Shown here in pieces: positions 5,316 to 6,634 of a stretch of DNA of 6,634 nucleotides. The stretch lies in the NCBI GenBank assembly GCA_902782905.1, contig CACZPB010000105.1, positions 1 to 6,634 on the forward strand, written 5' to 3'. The stretch is from an uncultured bacterium. Its GTDB lineage: Bacteria > Cyanobacteriota > Vampirovibrionia > Gastranaerophilales > Gastranaerophilaceae. The notes below the pieces were generated by a model that saw nothing but the letters and a program-made list of their open reading frames with translations, was not told where the DNA came from and searched no databases. Both the position numbers and the translations under genes were made by a program. Numbering within the stretch: position 1 is the stretch's first letter; every line of letters begins with the position of its first letter.

Positions 5316-5630
5316 ATGACTATAGAGACAGAAGATACAGCGCTAAAAATGGTCGGGCTTGAGCTTATGTTTCTCACTCCCGACAAATATTCAGGCGAGG
5401 ACGGAATTACAGCCGTCGAACTTGCAAAGCTTGTAAACCTTCCGCTCGAAATTGTTAAAAAGAAACTCAAAATTCTTCAAGAAAAAGATATTGTAAGAGT
5501 GAAGGGCATTAACCCCAAATTTTGGCTATTTGACGAATACAACTTTCAACGCCTTGATGACGATGACGAAATTTTCCACCTTTTATGCAACTTTGAAGAT
5601 GTGGATTTTGATAAATATTTTACGTTTTAG
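5316..5630 (+). CDS. Small winged-helix DNA-binding protein with acidic tail
   Basis: A 104-residue cytoplasmic protein not recognised as a named regulator. Residues about 30-76 look like a winged helix-turn-helix: GITAVELAKLVNL (30-42) as the first helices and turn, PLEIVKKKLKILQEKDI (43-59) as recognition helix, and VRVKGINPKFWLFDEYNF (60-77) as the wing. This architecture resembles ArsR/MarR-type domains, without their metal-binding cysteines. The C-terminus (80-101) is very acidic, starting with RLDDDDE. It may act as a transcriptional regulator or only as a protein-binding winged helix. An in-frame TAA four codons upstream makes the ATG at 5316 the first possible start, but no Shine-Dalgarno precedes it; internal ATGs at codons 12 and 18 are no better. 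It is the only plus-strand gene, divergent from dapB and convergent with queH, with a repeat on each side. Confidence 0.75.
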   Translation: MTIETEDTALKMVGLELMFLTPDKYSGEDGITAVELAKLVNLPLEIVKKKLKILQEKDIVRVKGINPKFWLFDEYNFQRLDDDDEIFHLLCNFEDVDFDKYFTF

Positions 5631-5674
5631 TGATTTTTAAAATTTAAGAATGCAGACATTTCTCTCTATCATCA

Positions 5675-5721
5675 CGTCGCTATGCTTGTAGAGCTTACGT
5701 AAAGCCGAATATATTTCCCCC
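5675..5721 (-). repeat. Intergenic repeat, copy 3 (inverted)
   Basis: Read on the minus strand, this runs GGGGGAAATATATTC, GGCTT, CTCTACAAG, then GCGACG. It aligns with copies 1 and 2 across the same blocks, but is more diverged. It fills the gap between the converging winged-helix and queH genes and touches the queH stop codon. No clear intrinsic terminator is seen in this gap. Confidence 0.65.
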
Positions 5722-6263
5722 TACCGCTTTGAGAATTCGCATCCGCAATAGTTTTGGCGGTACAAGCCCAACTCTTTTGAAAGATTATTAGTTTTTAAAA
5801 ATCCGTCTTTCTTTTTAAAATCTATTGCAACGTACTCCAAACCTTCAGATACAGAATTGCCTATTTCTGTAATTTTATTGAAGTTCTTATGAGGACTAAT
5901 GACAAGAGATGTTGTAAATTTCCCTATACCAAGCTCTTTTGCCTTTTTAGCAGCCTCTCGCAAACGGAGTTCTATACAAACATCACACCTTTTACCCCGC
6001 TCCGGCTCATTCTCCAGCCCTTTGACTTCGGTCAGAAATTCTTCATGCCGGTATTCTTCCGCAATCAGCTCAACCCAATGATACATACAAACTATTTTTT
6101 GAGCCTTTAGCCGTCTTTCGTACTCTTCTTTTGTATCCAAATTCGGGTTACAAAAATATACAACAGGCTCGTACCCCATTTCTTTTAATAGAGCAATAGG
6201 ATACCCGGAGCATATACCGCAGCAGGCATGTATTAATATTCTGTTATCTTCTTTTTGCACCAT
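5721..6263 (-). CDS. queH: QueH-type epoxyqueuosine reductase
   Basis: The last step of queuosine synthesis: reduction of epoxyqueuosine to queuosine at tRNA position 34. QueH (formerly DUF208) is the non-cobalamin alternative to QueG. The 180 residues carry the family cysteine sets: HACCGICS at 12-19 (Cys14, Cys15, Cys18), FCNPN at 37-41, RGKRCDVC at 89-96 (Cys93, Cys96) and YCGCEFS at 172-178 (Cys173, Cys175). TTSLVISPHKN at 117-127 and DFKKKDGF at 148-155 are further conserved blocks. The cysteines are expected to hold an iron-sulfur cluster and a redox pair. The ATG at 6261-6263 follows an in-frame TAA by two codons. The nearest Shine-Dalgarno (AGAGGAAG) is rather far, about 12 nt. It overlaps the upstream oxidoreductase gene by 20 bp, which suggests coupled translation. 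No other queuosine gene is nearby. Confidence 0.92.
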   Translation of the reverse strand: MVQKEDNRILIHACCGICSGYPIALLKEMGYEPVVYFCNPNLDTKEEYERRLKAQKIVCMYHWVELIAEEYRHEEFLTEVKGLENEPERGKRCDVCIELRLREAAKKAKELGIGKFTTSLVISPHKNFNKITEIGNSVSEGLEYVAIDFKKKDGFLKTNNLSKELGLYRQNYCGCEFSKR

Positions 6264-6634
6264 GCTTTATTAACACTTCCTCTAGCTCTTTGTACGGCAT
6301 AACTCCCACTACTTTATCACCGTTTACATACATAGTCGGTGTACTGTCTATATCCAGACTGTCAGCATGCTGAACTTCTTCTTCCAGCTCTGAATAAGTA
6401 GCTTTAGAATTAAAATCTTCCAAGAATTTTTTCTCATCGAAATTCAGCCTTTTTGCAAGCTCTTTCAAGTCATCAATATTCTTGGGTTGATTTTCATAAA
6501 GAAGTGATGCCATTTCCCAATAATTGCCTTGCTTCCTTGCTGCAATAGCGCCTTTTGCCATAAAACAAGCATTCGGATGCATGCTAAATCCGATATATGG
6601 ATTACATTCTTTGTCGAAAGGATAATTGTGGTGA
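6244..6634 (-). CDS. DsbA-like thiol:disulfide oxidoreductase, C-terminal part (5' end cut by window edge)
   Basis: The frame is open through the right edge; about 129 codons are visible and the true start lies outside. The visible part begins HHNYPFDKECNPY, continues with MHPNAC followed by an Ala-rich helix, then YWEMASLLYENQ, and ends with STPTMYVNGDKVVG (cis-proline loop) and a final helix. This is the C-terminal half of a DsbA/Thioredoxin_4-type fold. The CxxC active site and any signal peptide or membrane anchor would be upstream. The pattern also fits the oxidoreductase domain of VKOR-DsbA fusions, which cannot be decided here. An internal ATG at 6580-6582 could be taken as a start by mistake. 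The pair of cysteines in KEC and NAC is typical of such extracytoplasmic proteins. It overlaps queH by 20 bp. Confidence 0.85.
   Translation of the reverse strand, partial: HHNYPFDKECNPYIGFSMHPNACFMAKGAIAARKQGNYWEMASLLYENQPKNIDDLKELAKRLNFDEKKFLEDFNSKATYSELEEEVQHADSLDIDSTPTMYVNGDKVVGVMPYKELEEVLIKHGAKRR

Noticed and set aside
5889..6110. Two plus-strand open frames inside queH.
   Set aside because: They are antisense shadows of a gene with fully conserved family motifs, and their translations show no domain.
6244..6582. A complete 112-residue protein starting at the ATG at 6580-6582.
   Set aside because: The frame stays open to the window edge and the upstream residues (YPFDKECNPY) match the same DsbA-like fold, so the gene is longer and truncated by the window.

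Overview
The window looks like a piece of chromosome from an AT-rich diderm (lipopolysaccharide-making) bacterium. Lipid A genes (lpxD, lpxC, fabZ), a heptose-activating enzyme (rfaE2/hldE C-terminal type) and diaminopimelate/lysine genes (asd, dapB) lie together. The AT-rich codon use and separate, unfused lpxC and fabZ would fit a gut Melainabacteria/Gastranaerophilales-like or related lineage. That placement is only an inference; the sequence proves a diderm, not a phylum.

Positions 1-4875 hold one compact minus-strand cluster read right to left: dapB, asd, an unknown 63-residue basic protein, rfaE2, lpxD, lpxC and fabZ, which is cut by the left edge. Gaps are 2-19 bp, except for 88 bp between lpxD and lpxC. 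No terminator is visible inside, and a plausible promoter lies just upstream of dapB, so I read it as one cell-envelope operon. dapB and asd supply the diaminopimelate/lysine branch used in peptidoglycan. rfaE2 makes ADP-heptose for the LPS core, and lpxC, lpxD and fabZ make lipid A and its hydroxyacyl chains.

Positions 4876-5315 (440 bp) carry no recognisable gene but are rich in signals. They hold the minus-strand promoter for dapB, AT-rich dyads, a strong rho-independent terminator facing the plus strand with no plus-strand gene before it (a possible small RNA), two tandem copies of a ~47-bp repeat, and a perfect 8-bp hairpin.

Positions 5316-5630 encode a small plus-strand winged-helix protein with an acidic tail, the only plus-strand gene. 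A third, inverted copy of the ~47-bp repeat lies just beyond it, so repeats bracket the gene.

Positions 5721-6634 hold a second minus-strand pair: the C-terminal part of a DsbA-like thiol oxidoreductase, cut by the right edge, overlapping by 20 bp with queH (epoxyqueuosine reductase, tRNA modification). No tRNA, rRNA, CRISPR array, transposase or phage gene was seen.
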